From an uncultured Acidobacteriia bacterium (lineage in GTDB: Bacteria > Acidobacteriota > Terriglobia > Bryobacterales > Bryobacteraceae), in the NCBI GenBank assembly GCA_903825445.1, contig CAIKAS010000268.1:61017-125016 (forward strand): a DNA stretch of 64,000 bases, read 5' to 3'. Positions 36,301 to 44,055 of this stretch are shown here, in pieces (position 1 is the stretch's first letter; each line of letters begins with the position of its first letter). The position numbers and the translations under genes were made by a program. The notes beneath the pieces are model-generated. The model saw only the letters and a program-made list of their open reading frames with translations, did no database searches and was not told where the DNA came from.

Positions 36301-37513
36301 GGGTCACCGAGAAGACTTTATCGGTTGCTGGAGCATTCAGCAGATGTACCGTCGTCGTTGTGCTGCTGTTAAGGGCGAAGCCGCCGCATCCGGGCGCAGC
36401 CTGGACTGTGAACTGGACGGCTGTTGTGCTCGCTGTGCCGCCAGTAGTCGGGTTCACTGTCAGCCAGGTCGCATACGGATTGGTGGCGGTATCGACCGTG
36501 AATGCGGTGGAAGGTGCCGCCGTTACCGCCAAGGTCTGTGGGTAGCTCGGATAGTAGTTAGCCCCGCTCTTGGCGCACGTCACGGTGACCGATGACGGAC
36601 TCACCACCAGGGCCGATGCCGACGGTGCGGAAACGGTCAAAGTCACCGTGATGACTTGTTCTGCCGCAGGGGCATTCAGAAGATGAATTGTAGTAGTTGC
36701 CGTGTTGCTGTTCAGTGTGCTGGGCAGCGCATCGCATCCGGCGGCGGCGACCACTGTGAAGGTGATAGGAGTACCGGCCGTTGCCGTCCCCGATGGTCCA
36801 ACCGGATTCAGTGTCAGCCAGGCCGCGACTAAGTTGCCGCCGCTGCCGTCGTAACTGAACGGCGTACCACCAGTGGCCGTAGAGGACACTGTGACGGTTT
36901 GCGCCGCTCCCGGATAGTAGTTGCTTCCGTTTTTCACGCACGTTACGTTGATCGTGCTCGGGATAGAAAGGCCCGAGGTTGATGCCGTCAGAGTCGACGC
37001 TACCGTAATGCCAATATCCACGACAGGCGTGCTGCTCAAGTTCGGAACTGCCACTGTACCCACGATGTGCGCAAAGTTGAACGTCGCATTGATTGCCGTT
37101 CCCAGGCCTACACAACCGACTGACGGTGTCGCCGCCAGGCTGATCGTATAAACAATTCCCGTTGCCGAGTTGCCCGCGTTGAGAACCTGACTGCCAGGAG
37201 CTGTGATCAAAGCGTTCGCAGCACCAGTGCCACTAAGTGCGCCAGCCGAAACGATGATTTGATTCGTTCCTGTCAGCGCAGGGGTGGGCCTGACCCATAC
37301 CGTCGCCGCCGCGCCGGGACCGGTGGAGGTGTTGCAGGTCAGGCTGACCGAGGTGATGGTTGTCGCGCTTCCTCCACTGCCGTTGAATGTTGCCAGGAGG
37401 TTGGTAGCTTTCAGCATGCCAGGCCCTGCGGTCAACGCCACCAATAGAGGAAAGAGGTGTGAGGCGTAATGTCCTGCTTTTGTTCGCCGTGTTCTAAATA
37501 GCGAGGTGTCCAT
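33362..37513 (-). CDS. Giant exported Ig-like/TIGR03437 repeat protein
   Basis: The product has about 1383 residues with an N-terminal signal segment (HLFPLLVALTAGPGMLKA). Two or three ~105-residue BACON-like repeats follow, each containing VTCxKxGxNYYP and TTTxHLLNAPA. Then comes a TIGR03437-like section (SIAPYDMISIFGANFCPNCT ... LFATNGQINLMVPSG ... GLYQVNIQLP) and putative Ig domains (LPAGLSIGATTGLISGVPA). It is Ser/Thr/Gly-rich with very few charged residues. It is probably a surface adhesin. The start at 37513 is supported by AAGGAAGG upstream; 37558 is a less likely start. Confidence 0.85.
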   Translation of the reverse strand: MDTSLFRTRRTKAGHYASHLFPLLVALTAGPGMLKATNLLATFNGSGGSATTITSVSLTCNTSTGPGAAATVWVRPTPALTGTNQIIVSAGALSGTGAANALITAPGSQVLNAGNSATGIVYTISLAATPSVGCVGLGTAINATFNFAHIVGTVAVPNLSSTPVVDIGITVASTLTASTSGLSIPSTINVTCVKNGSNYYPGAAQTVTVSSTATGGTPFSYDGSGGNLVAAWLTLNPVGPSGTATAGTPITFTVVAAAGCDALPSTLNSNTATTTIHLLNAPAAEQVITVTLTVSAPSASALVVSPSSVTVTCAKSGANYYPSYPQTLAVTAAPSTAFTVDTATNPYATWLTVNPTTGGTASTTAVQFTVQAAPGCGGFALNSSTTTTVHLLNAPATDKVFSVTLQVVPVSILTANPNPASLTYVKGSGTAGYVNVAIASSSNAVPTPFFTVNTATLPIWLRLDSSSGMAPQSLRFSSTTIADTLAPGTYTASVVVSVSGYGDLDLPVSMLLTNKSPQLTVEAPPAGEICSPASATTFCIPWVIGQGLPTPSITAISTDTPVSYTATTGGLLAPVIPTNQLSGLAYSFGTPINISFNPQAFAAAQPGNILTGTVTLTWGNPVSTVVVTFDVTVQSPGATISSASPASLPVSVSGSTYTVALTGTGFVTGTNPSQATRVGVVTTNGSPMTFDTNIQTNIINQSNITLTITVPSSADAAIPFAGGPFNIGVCNPVAGSCTTATSQATLTIGTNPIIQAVTSSSSLLQNQSVSIAPYDMISIFGANFCPNCTSTQVLTGTPDPVTLTYQTALPFDGSHSLSIRFQNHSGNAFIANAPILFATNGQINLMVPSGVTASGAVDIFVSYGSGNFGSNTQKTSAAFTATIVPTDPGIFTIGADGQGSGAALDMNYNLISATNPAGIRTGANNSDIISLYMTGLGAPDDTNLASNTTAAVDAGFVYYADCVSTSSYLTSFNAAQIGLPIATLDGTLIIPSVLNTGRLVPCISTLSADVPTVSIGGATAVVKYAGWVPGTIAGLYQVNIQLPINTPASFTTESGLTLQSITAPVQLPITLTSNTVNTQSGVSLWVAPRLLVTGPSSLVVSTVNIPNTVSATVGVSLPPSHNVLTATGGTGNNPTFAVTSGLLPAGLSIGATTGLISGVPAAGTAGTYTVTVTAADAANVPVTGSVTFVVTVAGGLFMTNTVPSMSTFGTANASVATVTATGGIYPYIYTVAIPSHSLPAGLAINAFSGVISTTTLTPAGSYNLAVSALDSTTGTQLAGLALFTNVVNLDVVANGLTAGANGVASTIATIAATGNTGTVTYALDPTTAALSWVTFDTSTGILAVTTGSQTYTHAVTVTATDGTAPTDAAASGTGSVTFTMVVN

Positions 37514-37782
37514 AGTGGACCTTCCTTTTCGTTGTGGATTGTTGACGACAGCGCCCAACAGCAGCGGTTACATCTGTCGCTGGAGTGCTTATCGGGTTTT
37601 GATCGACATGCTTTAAGAGAGATGGTGGAATTTGGACCGAAGAGGGACTCGGAATGCGGAGTATCTGAATTAGTAGAGCCAGGGACTTTTTTGGGGAACG
37701 TAGCCGGTGAGGTGAAACAGCGCGTGATCCGGTTTGAAACGGCGAGTCAACGCGGAAGCCGCAGAGAGTTTAAGATAGTAAT

Positions 37783-37872
37783 GGAGGAATGGCAGAGCGG
37801 TTGAATGCGCCGGTCTTGAAAACCGTTAGAGTCGAAAGGCTCTCGGGGGTTCGAATCCCTCTTCCTCCGCCA
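37783..37872 (+). tRNA. tRNA-Ser(TGA)
   Basis: The 90 bases including CCA fold into a serine tRNA. The acceptor stem is GGAGGAA with TTCCTCC and discriminator G, the D arm contains GAGCGGTTGAA, and the anticodon TGA is at 37817-37819. A long variable arm (GAGTCGAAAGGCTC) and a GGGGTTCGAATCCCT T arm follow. It is intact and is the integration target of island 2: its last 21 bases plus one recur at 62473-62494. Confidence 0.96.
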
Positions 37873-37873
37873 G
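37852..37873 (+). other. Left attachment site of island 2 (direct repeat within tRNA-Ser)
   Basis: The last 21 bases of tRNA-Ser, from the T loop to CCA, plus the next G are repeated exactly at 62473-62494. The copy in the tRNA keeps the gene functional after integration. Confidence 0.92.
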
Positions 37874-37913
37874 TTCAAGTAACTGATAATACGTAGGTTG
37901 CGCAGAGCGGCTT

Positions 37914-37943
37914 CCAACTGTAGCGAGTTTGCGCTACAGTTGG
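37914..37943. promoter_or_regulatory. Perfect 12-bp inverted repeat at the integrase start
   Basis: CCAACTGTAGCG (37914-37925) and CGCTACAGTTGG (37932-37943) are exact complements around AGTTTG. The dyad lies 42 bases from the tRNA end and just before the integrase start. It could be an integrase arm or repressor site, or an RNA hairpin that limits integrase translation. Its core CTGTAGCGAGTTTG recurs at the other island end. Confidence 0.7.
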
Positions 37944-37946
37944 GAT

Positions 37947-39188
37947 GTGCGCGACATCTACGTGAGGCACCGGAATGACTGCCGGTACGCCTCGCCGAAC
38001 CCCAAAAAGCCGACGCGTCTTCCCGCCAGGCTGACCTTTGGCTGCGGCTGTCCAATCTACGCAAGGCTCCAGGTCCGGCATCCTGATCCCGGTGTCGCTC
38101 CGTTCGAGTTCAACGGCTCGTTGAGCAAACTCGGAGTGCGGGAGAAACTCGCCGCAGAGGAACTGGTTGAGCAGTGGACTGTCCAATTCCTGTCAACCGG
38201 AGGCCGGACTCCTGATCCGAATACATTCAAGAGCGTCGAACAGGCCATCCACGACTACCTCGCGGAGAAGCGCGGCACACTCGACGCGAGCAAAGAAAGC
38301 ACGAACCTGACGATTCAGAAAATCGGCGGGATTCTGAAGCCGCTCACACCGTTTCTGAAAGATCGCGGCATCGTGTATCTGAAGGATGTGAAGACCGAGC
38401 ACTTGTCGGCCTTTCAGGAAACATGGCTGGGCCGATTGCGTAAGAATCGCGAAACTGGCGAACTGGTGCGCCAGCAAAAGAGCCAGCTCGGCAAGCAGAA
38501 GAACCAGGAGTTCCTGAAAATGTTTTTCCGGCGCACGCGCGAACTCCGGTGGATTCCCGAGAACCCTGCAGAGCTCCTGCTTTCGGTCAGGACGCCGAAG
38601 ATCGAAGTGAAGAAGAAGACGGCGGAGGAGAAGCAAAGCATCCTTGACGCGATCCCGCGCGCCTTCCCGCACATCGCGGAGTCCGTGAGGGCATTTGTGC
38701 TGATTCAGAGGTACAGCGGACTGCGCCTGGTCGATGTGGTGACGCTGCGAACCGACGCCGTGCGCGAAGATGGCCTGATGATCATGAGCCAGGAGAAGAA
38801 CGAGCAGCCGGTATTCGTGCCTCTCCCGCCTGTCGTGATCGATCTGATCGGCAAGCTTCAGCCGAAGAGCGCTGAGTACTTTTTCTGGACGGGCACTTCG
38901 ACGATCAAAACCGCTGTCAATGATTGGTCGGAAAAGATGCGGCAGCTTTACGTAGAGGCCGGCATCGAAGGAAAGCGCACTCACGAATGGCGCGATACGC
39001 TTGCCATTGAGGTGCTTGAGGGCGGCGGGTCGCTCGAAGACGTTCAGTTGCTGCTCGGGCATAAATCGCGTAAGACGACCGAGAAATACTACGTCGCTCT
39101 TACGAAGAAGAGAATGGAAAAGGCGATCGATGCCCGACGCCGGACGTGGGACGCGGATGTAATCAGTGTTCCTGCGGCCCGGAGTTGA
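37947..39188 (+). CDS. Tyrosine-type integrase of island 2
   Basis: This ~413-residue recombinase is adjacent to its tRNA-Ser target. A Cys/His-rich N-terminus (RHRNDCRY ... FGCGCPIYARLQ) may bind zinc. A core-binding domain (about 90-190) and a catalytic domain follow: Arg in QRYSGLRLVDVV, HEWRDTLAIE (H-x-x-R), LLGHKSRKTTEKYY with the second His and the Tyr nucleophile. GTG 37947 is taken as start; TTG 37929 lies inside the inverted repeat and GTG 37962 is also possible. It is unrelated in its N-terminus to the integrase of island 1. Confidence 0.88.
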   Translation: MRDIYVRHRNDCRYASPNPKKPTRLPARLTFGCGCPIYARLQVRHPDPGVAPFEFNGSLSKLGVREKLAAEELVEQWTVQFLSTGGRTPDPNTFKSVEQAIHDYLAEKRGTLDASKESTNLTIQKIGGILKPLTPFLKDRGIVYLKDVKTEHLSAFQETWLGRLRKNRETGELVRQQKSQLGKQKNQEFLKMFFRRTRELRWIPENPAELLLSVRTPKIEVKKKTAEEKQSILDAIPRAFPHIAESVRAFVLIQRYSGLRLVDVVTLRTDAVREDGLMIMSQEKNEQPVFVPLPPVVIDLIGKLQPKSAEYFFWTGTSTIKTAVNDWSEKMRQLYVEAGIEGKRTHEWRDTLAIEVLEGGGSLEDVQLLLGHKSRKTTEKYYVALTKKRMEKAIDARRRTWDADVISVPAARS

Positions 39189-39217
39189 AAGACGGATAAT
39201 GTTTGAAGGGTTCCACG

Positions 39218-39442
39218 ATGTCTCTTGAACAGGCCATTCAGGAAATAATGCACGAACTGCCGCCGCATAAACAGCGCGAGCTTTTCGATTACGCTTCGCG
39301 TCTTCAGGCCGAGAGCGCCAAAAAGCCTCCGTTCCGGAGCATCGAAGGCTTGTGGGCCCACCTGGGGATTTCACTGTCGGCTGAAGAAATCGATGAGAAT
39401 CAGCGTGAGATGTGGCGTAACTTCCCCAGGGAAGATATCTGA
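39218..39442 (+). CDS. Antitoxin of a VapBC-like pair
   Basis: This 74-residue product (MSLEQAIQEIMHELPPHKQR ... ISLSAEEIDENQREMWRNFP) matches the small DUF2281-like antitoxins that precede PIN toxins. AAGGG lies 7 bases before ATG 39218. Its stop overlaps the toxin start (TGATG). Confidence 0.75.
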   Translation: MSLEQAIQEIMHELPPHKQRELFDYASRLQAESAKKPPFRSIEGLWAHLGISLSAEEIDENQREMWRNFPREDI

Positions 39443-39843
39443 TGCCGGGTGTCGTTGCCGATACCCACACCATCGTCTGGTATCTGTCGCGAGATTCTCG
39501 GCTGTCGTCGGCGGGTCATGCAGCGTTAACAGCTGCGACCACCGGCGGCGATCTTATCCACATTCCGTCGATCTGCCTGGTCGAATTGACCTACCTTGCC
39601 GAGAAAGGCCGATTGCCTTCTGCTGCGCGTGAGGCCTTGGTCGAGGCATTGGACGATCCCTCAGGTCCATGTACGCTCGTTCCGCTCGACCGGCTGGTGG
39701 CAGAGGCGCTGCAACTCGTCCAGAGAACCGAAGTGCCGGATTTGCCCGACAGAATCGTCGCCGCCACCGCCTTGGCACTCCGAGTTCCGTTGATCAGCCG
39801 CGACCGAAAAATCCGTGCGTCGCAGGTACAGACAATCTGGTAG
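39442..39843 (+). CDS. VapC-type PIN-domain ribonuclease toxin
   Basis: This 133-residue PIN domain has the acidic residues expected for RNA cleavage: ADTHTIVWY (first Asp), VELTYLAEK (Glu), LPDRIVAATAL (Asp) and SRDRKI (last Asp). It is intact, unlike the toxin of island 1. It overlaps its antitoxin by one base. It may stabilise the island after integration. Confidence 0.85.
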   Translation: MPGVVADTHTIVWYLSRDSRLSSAGHAALTAATTGGDLIHIPSICLVELTYLAEKGRLPSAAREALVEALDDPSGPCTLVPLDRLVAEALQLVQRTEVPDLPDRIVAATALALRVPLISRDRKIRASQVQTIW

Positions 39844-39852
39844 CAACACCTT

Positions 39853-40203
39853 TCATTGCTGACCCGCGAGGGCAATCCGCCGGTGAATTATCTCCGTGGA
39901 CTCTGGCTCACGGCCCGTCATCTTCTGCCATTCCCTGGCGAATACACTCAATGGGATCGTAAACGTTCTGTAGGGCCGTTTATACCGCTTGGGCTGGTAC
40001 GAAACGCAAATGCCTTCCACTTGACTGAAGTATCTGCGCGCTTTCCAATAGGACCACCGTAAGACGGCCGCAGCTTCGTTGACCGTCATGCTCGGTTCGA
40101 CGCCGAGATCGAAAAGAACCCTCTGCAGCACTTCGCCGGTTTGAGGACCTTGCACGTCAAATGGCGCAGGTGCGATTGCTTGGCCTGCCATGGGTTTCAC
40201 CAA
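39853..40203 (-). CDS. Small helix-turn-helix protein at the traM position
   Basis: The product has 116 residues. SMTVNEAAAVLRWSYWKARRYFSQV has the look of an excisionase-type HTH, followed by a basic segment (PKRYKRPYRTFTIP). It lies 25 bases downstream of the TraL-like gene on the same strand, where traM sits in the RK2 Tra1 region, but it does not look like TraM in sequence. Role inferred: regulation of the relaxosome operon. Confidence 0.6.
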   Translation of the reverse strand: MVKPMAGQAIAPAPFDVQGPQTGEVLQRVLFDLGVEPSMTVNEAAAVLRWSYWKARRYFSQVEGICVSYQPKRYKRPYRTFTIPLSVFAREWQKMTGREPESTEIIHRRIALAGQQ

Positions 40204-40228
40204 CGCGGGTTGTCATGCCGGTGCGCCC

Positions 40229-41014
40229 TCACGCAAACGGCGTCTGTTCAAGTTGCTCGAACAATTCCCGGCGCACCATGCACAGGCGCTGCTTTTCCAC
40301 CAGCCAGAAGCCGGGTGCCATCCCGGCTGCCTCTTTGAATGTCAGCTTCATTTCGCGCATCCTGCGAATGTTCTCGCCGAACGTGTCTGGCGCCCTTTGA
40401 GGGATGCCGACCGAGGTCAGAACCTTCTCGCGGTTGTCGAGATACACCTGCATCTGATCGAACGTTTTGCCGTCGCGTGCGACCGGGCCGAAATATTCGT
40501 TGATCCAGACGACGAGGCTGTTCTCCGCGGCGGTTTCTGCAATCGTCTTGAATCCGAGAAGCGTGTCATTCAACATTTCTCCGCCGCTGATCGGAATATG
40601 CACATAGACGCGCCGTCCCGCTTCGCGGAGGACCGCTGGAATATTCGATTCGACAACGTAGGTCCAAAACGGCAGGAACGCAGTCGCGCCATTGTCGACC
40701 ACGAACACTGCCTCCTCGTTCACGAAGCGGTCAACCAGCGCGTCGTAGCGGGAACGCATGACTACGCCGTCCTGGTTCACGAGATCGAGCTTATCCACCG
40801 GGAGAGCCTTGTATTGGGCGAGTGAGCGATTGACGGGATCTCCGTCGATGCAATGCACAGGCTGTCCTCGGTGTATCAGGAACTCGGCGAGCCATCCGGC
40901 GACAACAGTCTTGCCGACGCCGCCCTTGCCCTGGAGAACCAGGTGAATGGTGGGAGTGATTGCGCAGCCGTTTGTCACGCCTGCTTCGTTTCCGTTCGTA
41001 TTGCTTTTAGCCAT
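40229..41014 (-). CDS. traL: TraL-like ParA-family ATPase
   Basis: This 261-residue product has the deviant Walker A motif LVLQGKGGVGKT at about residue 26. HCIDGDPVNRSLAQYKAL and VVDNGATAFLPF follow, closely resembling RK2 TraL in size and pattern (ends VRRELFEQLE). TraL is an accessory protein of the Tra1 region; its exact job is not settled. It is leftward, 16 bases after the TraK-like gene. Confidence 0.82.
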   Translation of the reverse strand: MAKSNTNGNEAGVTNGCAITPTIHLVLQGKGGVGKTVVAGWLAEFLIHRGQPVHCIDGDPVNRSLAQYKALPVDKLDLVNQDGVVMRSRYDALVDRFVNEEAVFVVDNGATAFLPFWTYVVESNIPAVLREAGRRVYVHIPISGGEMLNDTLLGFKTIAETAAENSLVVWINEYFGPVARDGKTFDQMQVYLDNREKVLTSVGIPQRAPDTFGENIRRMREMKLTFKEAAGMAPGFWLVEKQRLCMVRRELFEQLEQTPFA

Positions 41015-41030
41015 GATGATTTCCTTTCCG

Positions 41031-41471
41031 TCAAATCAGATTTCTGCCTTCTGGATCGCCATCGTTGTGGATTTTGCGGATATCCAGCCTGGGCTTCGAT
41101 AAAACGCTCATTGCCTGCGCCAGCGGGTCATCTCGCTTTGCGGGTGCTGCTTGAGCGGTGGCCCGAATCGAGAGGGGGCCACGTGGCGACGGCAATGGCG
41201 GAGTCAGTTCGGTGCGAGGGTGAACGAATTGTCCGACCGAGGCTTCAGAACCGCGCTTCGCTGCCGCCTCGCGTCGGCGGATACGACTGATATACGAAGT
41301 CAGGCTGGTGATGCCGAGCCGGAGTCCTGCCTCATCTTCCAGCCATTTCCGAATGCTTTTCATGCTTTGTCCTCTCTCAAGGGCGGCATCGATCTCCGGC
41401 CAGAGCGCCTTGATCTGACCGGCCTTGGTAGCGGGCTTTTCCGCGCAGCGCAGCGCGAGACGGGAGCGCAC
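41031..41471 (-). CDS. traK: TraK-like oriT-binding protein
   Basis: The protein has 146 residues from GTG 41471. The N-terminal segment (LWPEIDAALERGQSMKSIRKWLEDEAGLRLGITSLTSYISRIRR) matches the helical DNA-binding region of TraK-like proteins, which bend oriT beside the nick site. The C-terminal half is Pro/Ala-rich. The frame stays open and protein-like (VHEAENPLDWIAR) back to a CTG at 41519, seven bases after GAGGG, so a non-standard start there deserves attention. Confidence 0.65.
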   Translation of the reverse strand: MRSRLALRCAEKPATKAGQIKALWPEIDAALERGQSMKSIRKWLEDEAGLRLGITSLTSYISRIRRREAAAKRGSEASVGQFVHPRTELTPPLPSPRGPLSIRATAQAAPAKRDDPLAQAMSVLSKPRLDIRKIHNDGDPEGRNLI

Positions 41472-41526
41472 GCGGGCGATCCAGTCGAGCGGATTTTCTG
41501 CTTCGTGTACGCCGGACAGAAAAATA

Positions 41527-41710
41527 CCCTCTAAGTACTAAGGGCCTGCCAAAGGCACTTCGGGACGGGCGAACGCAAATTCTTGTTCATTCGCCCGAGC
41601 GGGAAATGGCCCTCTCAATAACCAAGGGAATCTGAAAAGCCATTCGGGACGCCTAAACGATTTCTCGTTGGTTCGCCTGTCGCGTGTAAATTAGGCCCTC
41701 TACTTGAATA
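41527..41710. repeat. Imperfect tandem repeats of 83-86 bp
   Basis: Unit 1 starts at CCCTCT 41527, unit 2 at 41610, and a partial unit 3 at 41696. Units 1 and 2 share in order CCCTCT, AAGGG, TTCGGGACG, an ACG block, (T/C)TTGTT-like bases and TTCGCC. Unit 1 also holds the inverted repeat GGGCGAA/TTCGCCC around 41567-41596. Such iterated units fit protein loading at an origin. Confidence 0.75.
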
Positions 41711-41783
41711 AGCAATGGCGAGGCGGAAAAGCCCAATGCGAAAGCTCGAAAAATTGCACCCAGTGTTCAGAACCGCACGCTCG

Positions 41784-41870
41784 CGACGGATTGCGACAGT
41801 TCACGGCAGTATGCGGCAATTTTCGACATTTCGAAGGCTCTGCGACAGATGACGACGGATTGCGACAACT
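41784..41870. repeat. 10-bp-phased CGACA/CGGCA motif array
   Basis: The motif CGRC(A/G) recurs at steps of 10,10,10,10 then 19,10,10 bases: CGACGgattg CGACAgttca CGGCAgtatg CGGCAatttt CGACA, and later CGACAgatga CGACGgattg CGACA. A 15-base core (CGACGGATTGCGACA) is exact at 41784-41798 and 41853-41867. All sites face the same side of the helix. Confidence 0.75.
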
Positions 41871-42130
41871 CCGTCAGACCACACCTCCGCGCAGAGGCAG
41901 CAAACACCGGTAGTGGAACATAAAGGAATTGTCGGACGCGGGTGTGTTTTTCCCGGCGCAAGCGGCGCGCGGTCAAGAATTTGCGCCGTCGGACGAAAAT
42001 CGATCCGTGTCCGACAAATGGCCGACACCGCGATTTCGGTACAAAATCATCCGGACTTCCAACCTCCCAAGAAACTTTCTACGTCCCTAAGTGCGTCTGG
42101 TAGGCCTTTAGTAAGTGAAGGGGTAATTTT

Positions 42131-42568
42131 ATGCAGGAACGATCAGGAGCGGCCAGGGGCACCAGAATTACCGTCCGTCTCAGCCGAGAAGAGCAGCATA
42201 AGGTCGAGGAGGCCGCGAGGACGCGGGGCCACGCGAGCCCCAGTGCGTTCGTCCGCGCGGCGATCCGGAACGAGCTGAACGGAGGGCGGGAACAGACCGG
42301 AACCGAAGAGCGAATAGCGGGAGGGTTTGATCGCGTTTCGAAGGACATCTCCCGAGTTGGCCGAAGTCAGCAGGCCGTCTTTGCGCTCCTGGACACCTTC
42401 GCCAAGACGATGCTGACCTGTGTGCCGGAACCGCCGTCCGATGCCAGGCCACAGGCCATCGCCCGCGCGAGAGACCGATACGACCAGCTCATGAAGAATG
42501 CCGGTCGCTCGATGTCCGGCGATGCACGCTCCGCGATGCAGGATCTGGTGGATCATGGCACGAACTGA
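42131..42568 (+). CDS. traJ: TraJ-like relaxosome protein, ribbon-helix-helix
   Basis: This 145-residue protein has RITVRLSREEQHKVEEAARTRGHASPSAFVRAAIRNEL near its N-terminus, a ribbon-helix-helix DNA-binding pattern as in RK2 TraJ and MobC-like relaxosome factors. The rest is helical. It would bind oriT and place the relaxase. Its 3' end overlaps the relaxase start by 14 bases. It is divergent from the TraK-like gene across the oriT candidate. Confidence 0.78.
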   Translation: MQERSGAARGTRITVRLSREEQHKVEEAARTRGHASPSAFVRAAIRNELNGGREQTGTEERIAGGFDRVSKDISRVGRSQQAVFALLDTFAKTMLTCVPEPPSDARPQAIARARDRYDQLMKNAGRSMSGDARSAMQDLVDHGTN

Positions 42569-44015
42569 CGACGAGCGGGAAATCCGGCTGCGGCCGCCGA
42601 AACCTCGGTTACGGCGGAATGAGGGCGCGGCATGGTCCAGCGGATTCCGTCTCCTGATGCACTATGCCCGGACAAGCCGAAATGCTGGCAACCGCACCGC
42701 CGCTGGCGGGAAAACGCGAAGCACACCGGCGTACCACCAGCGCTGCGCCGTTCGTGTGACATACCTGAACAACCGGACGCGCGGGCAGTGGAAGGCACAC
42801 GGACGATACCTGGCGCGCGAGAGCGCCACATTCAATAGCGGCGCGAACGGCGCCGGATTCAGCCGGGACGGTGATGGCATCGATCCGACCGAGACACTTC
42901 AGCGCTGGCAGGCAGAGGGCGACGAACGGCTGTGGAAGCTGATCGTTTCGCCGGAATTCGGCGATCGATTGGACCTGTCCCGCGTGACACGCGACCTCGT
43001 GCAGCACATGGAGCACGACCTCGCGACCGAACTCGAATGGGTAGCGGTCGAACACCACAATACGGAGCACCCACATGTTCACATCGCACTCCGGGGACGC
43101 AAAGCCGACGGCGAGGGATTGCACCTGAACCGACAGTACATCCAAAGCGGCATCCGGGAGATCGCCGGCGACTTGTGCACCCGGCAACTCGGCTACCGGA
43201 CGGAGCGAGACGCGCAGGAAGCAGAGCTTCGCGAAATAACGGAGGCGCGTCTCACTTCCCTTGACCGGCGGATCGGCAAAAGCGCACAGCTTGAATCCGA
43301 GGACGGCGGGGCGTATTTCGATGTCGTCCGTAATCCGAAGCAACCCGGGTTGAACGAACAGGCCCGAATCCGCACGCAGCACGAGGCAGCGCGGCTCGCG
43401 GTTCTACAGCGGATGGGCCTGGCGGAATCGACTGGGCCGAACACGTGGCGGGTGCGCCGGGATTTCGATCAGATTCTCCAGGCAATGCAGAGGACGACTG
43501 ACCGGCAGAGGACACTTGCGGCACACGGAGCGCTGATGTCGGACGACCGCCTGCCGGTCGAGGTCCTCGATCCAGCCTCAATGACATCTGTGGAAGGCCG
43601 GGTGCTCGTTCACGGGCAGGACGAGAACTCGGGCCGCAACTACCTGATGCTCGAAGGAACGGATGCCAGGGTCTATTTCGTCCACTATACGCGAGAGATG
43701 GAAGAAGCACGCAGCCGCGGCGACCTGCGGACGAACTCATTCGTTCGCCTGAAGAAGGTGGCTGCCACTCGCCGCCTGATTGATGTCCTCGATCTGGGCG
43801 ATGCGGAACGGTTGTTGACGAATCCCCTCCGTCTCGGCGATCTCGCGCGGGATTGCATCAAACGCGGCATCGCGCCTGGTGAGGAAGGCTGGGGTGGCTG
43901 GCTCGGGCGATATCAGGCAGCGCTGTGCAAGACGGTTCGAGAAGTGGTGGAGGGCAGAGCGCGAGAGGCGATCCGTGCGCGTCAACGGGGCCGAGATCGT
44001 TCTCGTGGACGATAG
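42555..44015 (+). CDS. Relaxase (MobP/TraI-like) of island 2
   Basis: This 486-residue enzyme should nick one strand at oriT and stay bound to it through a tyrosine. The metal triad is EHHNTEHPHVHIALRG near residues 165-180, preceded by LEWVAVEHH. VTYLNNRTRGQWKAHGRYLARESA near the N-terminus is typical of relaxases with a DUF3363 C-terminal domain, and the late part (GRVLVHGQDENSGRNYLMLEG) matches that domain. It starts inside the traJ end. The last ~40 codons recur as decayed copies at 47822 and 58546 and perhaps 62277. No coupling protein is encoded in this island. Confidence 0.85.
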   Translation: MARTDDEREIRLRPPKPRLRRNEGAAWSSGFRLLMHYARTSRNAGNRTAAGGKTRSTPAYHQRCAVRVTYLNNRTRGQWKAHGRYLARESATFNSGANGAGFSRDGDGIDPTETLQRWQAEGDERLWKLIVSPEFGDRLDLSRVTRDLVQHMEHDLATELEWVAVEHHNTEHPHVHIALRGRKADGEGLHLNRQYIQSGIREIAGDLCTRQLGYRTERDAQEAELREITEARLTSLDRRIGKSAQLESEDGGAYFDVVRNPKQPGLNEQARIRTQHEAARLAVLQRMGLAESTGPNTWRVRRDFDQILQAMQRTTDRQRTLAAHGALMSDDRLPVEVLDPASMTSVEGRVLVHGQDENSGRNYLMLEGTDARVYFVHYTREMEEARSRGDLRTNSFVRLKKVAATRRLIDVLDLGDAERLLTNPLRLGDLARDCIKRGIAPGEEGWGGWLGRYQAALCKTVREVVEGRAREAIRARQRGRDRSRGR

Positions 44016-44055
44016 CCGATCCAACGCGGCGGTTCGCTGCTTGACTGATGTCTCG

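Larger units (their letters stand above)
41472..42130. promoter_or_regulatory. Candidate origin of transfer between traK and traJ
   Basis: These ~650 bases hold no gene apart from the possible traK extension. They lie between divergent relaxosome operons, exactly where RK2 keeps oriT. They contain two full 83-86-bp tandem repeats, a 10-bp-phased motif array, and GGCGCAA/TTGCGCC plus further CCGAC/GTCGG dyads at about 41930-42040. I do not find the RK2 nick consensus, so the nick site is unassigned. Confidence 0.6.
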
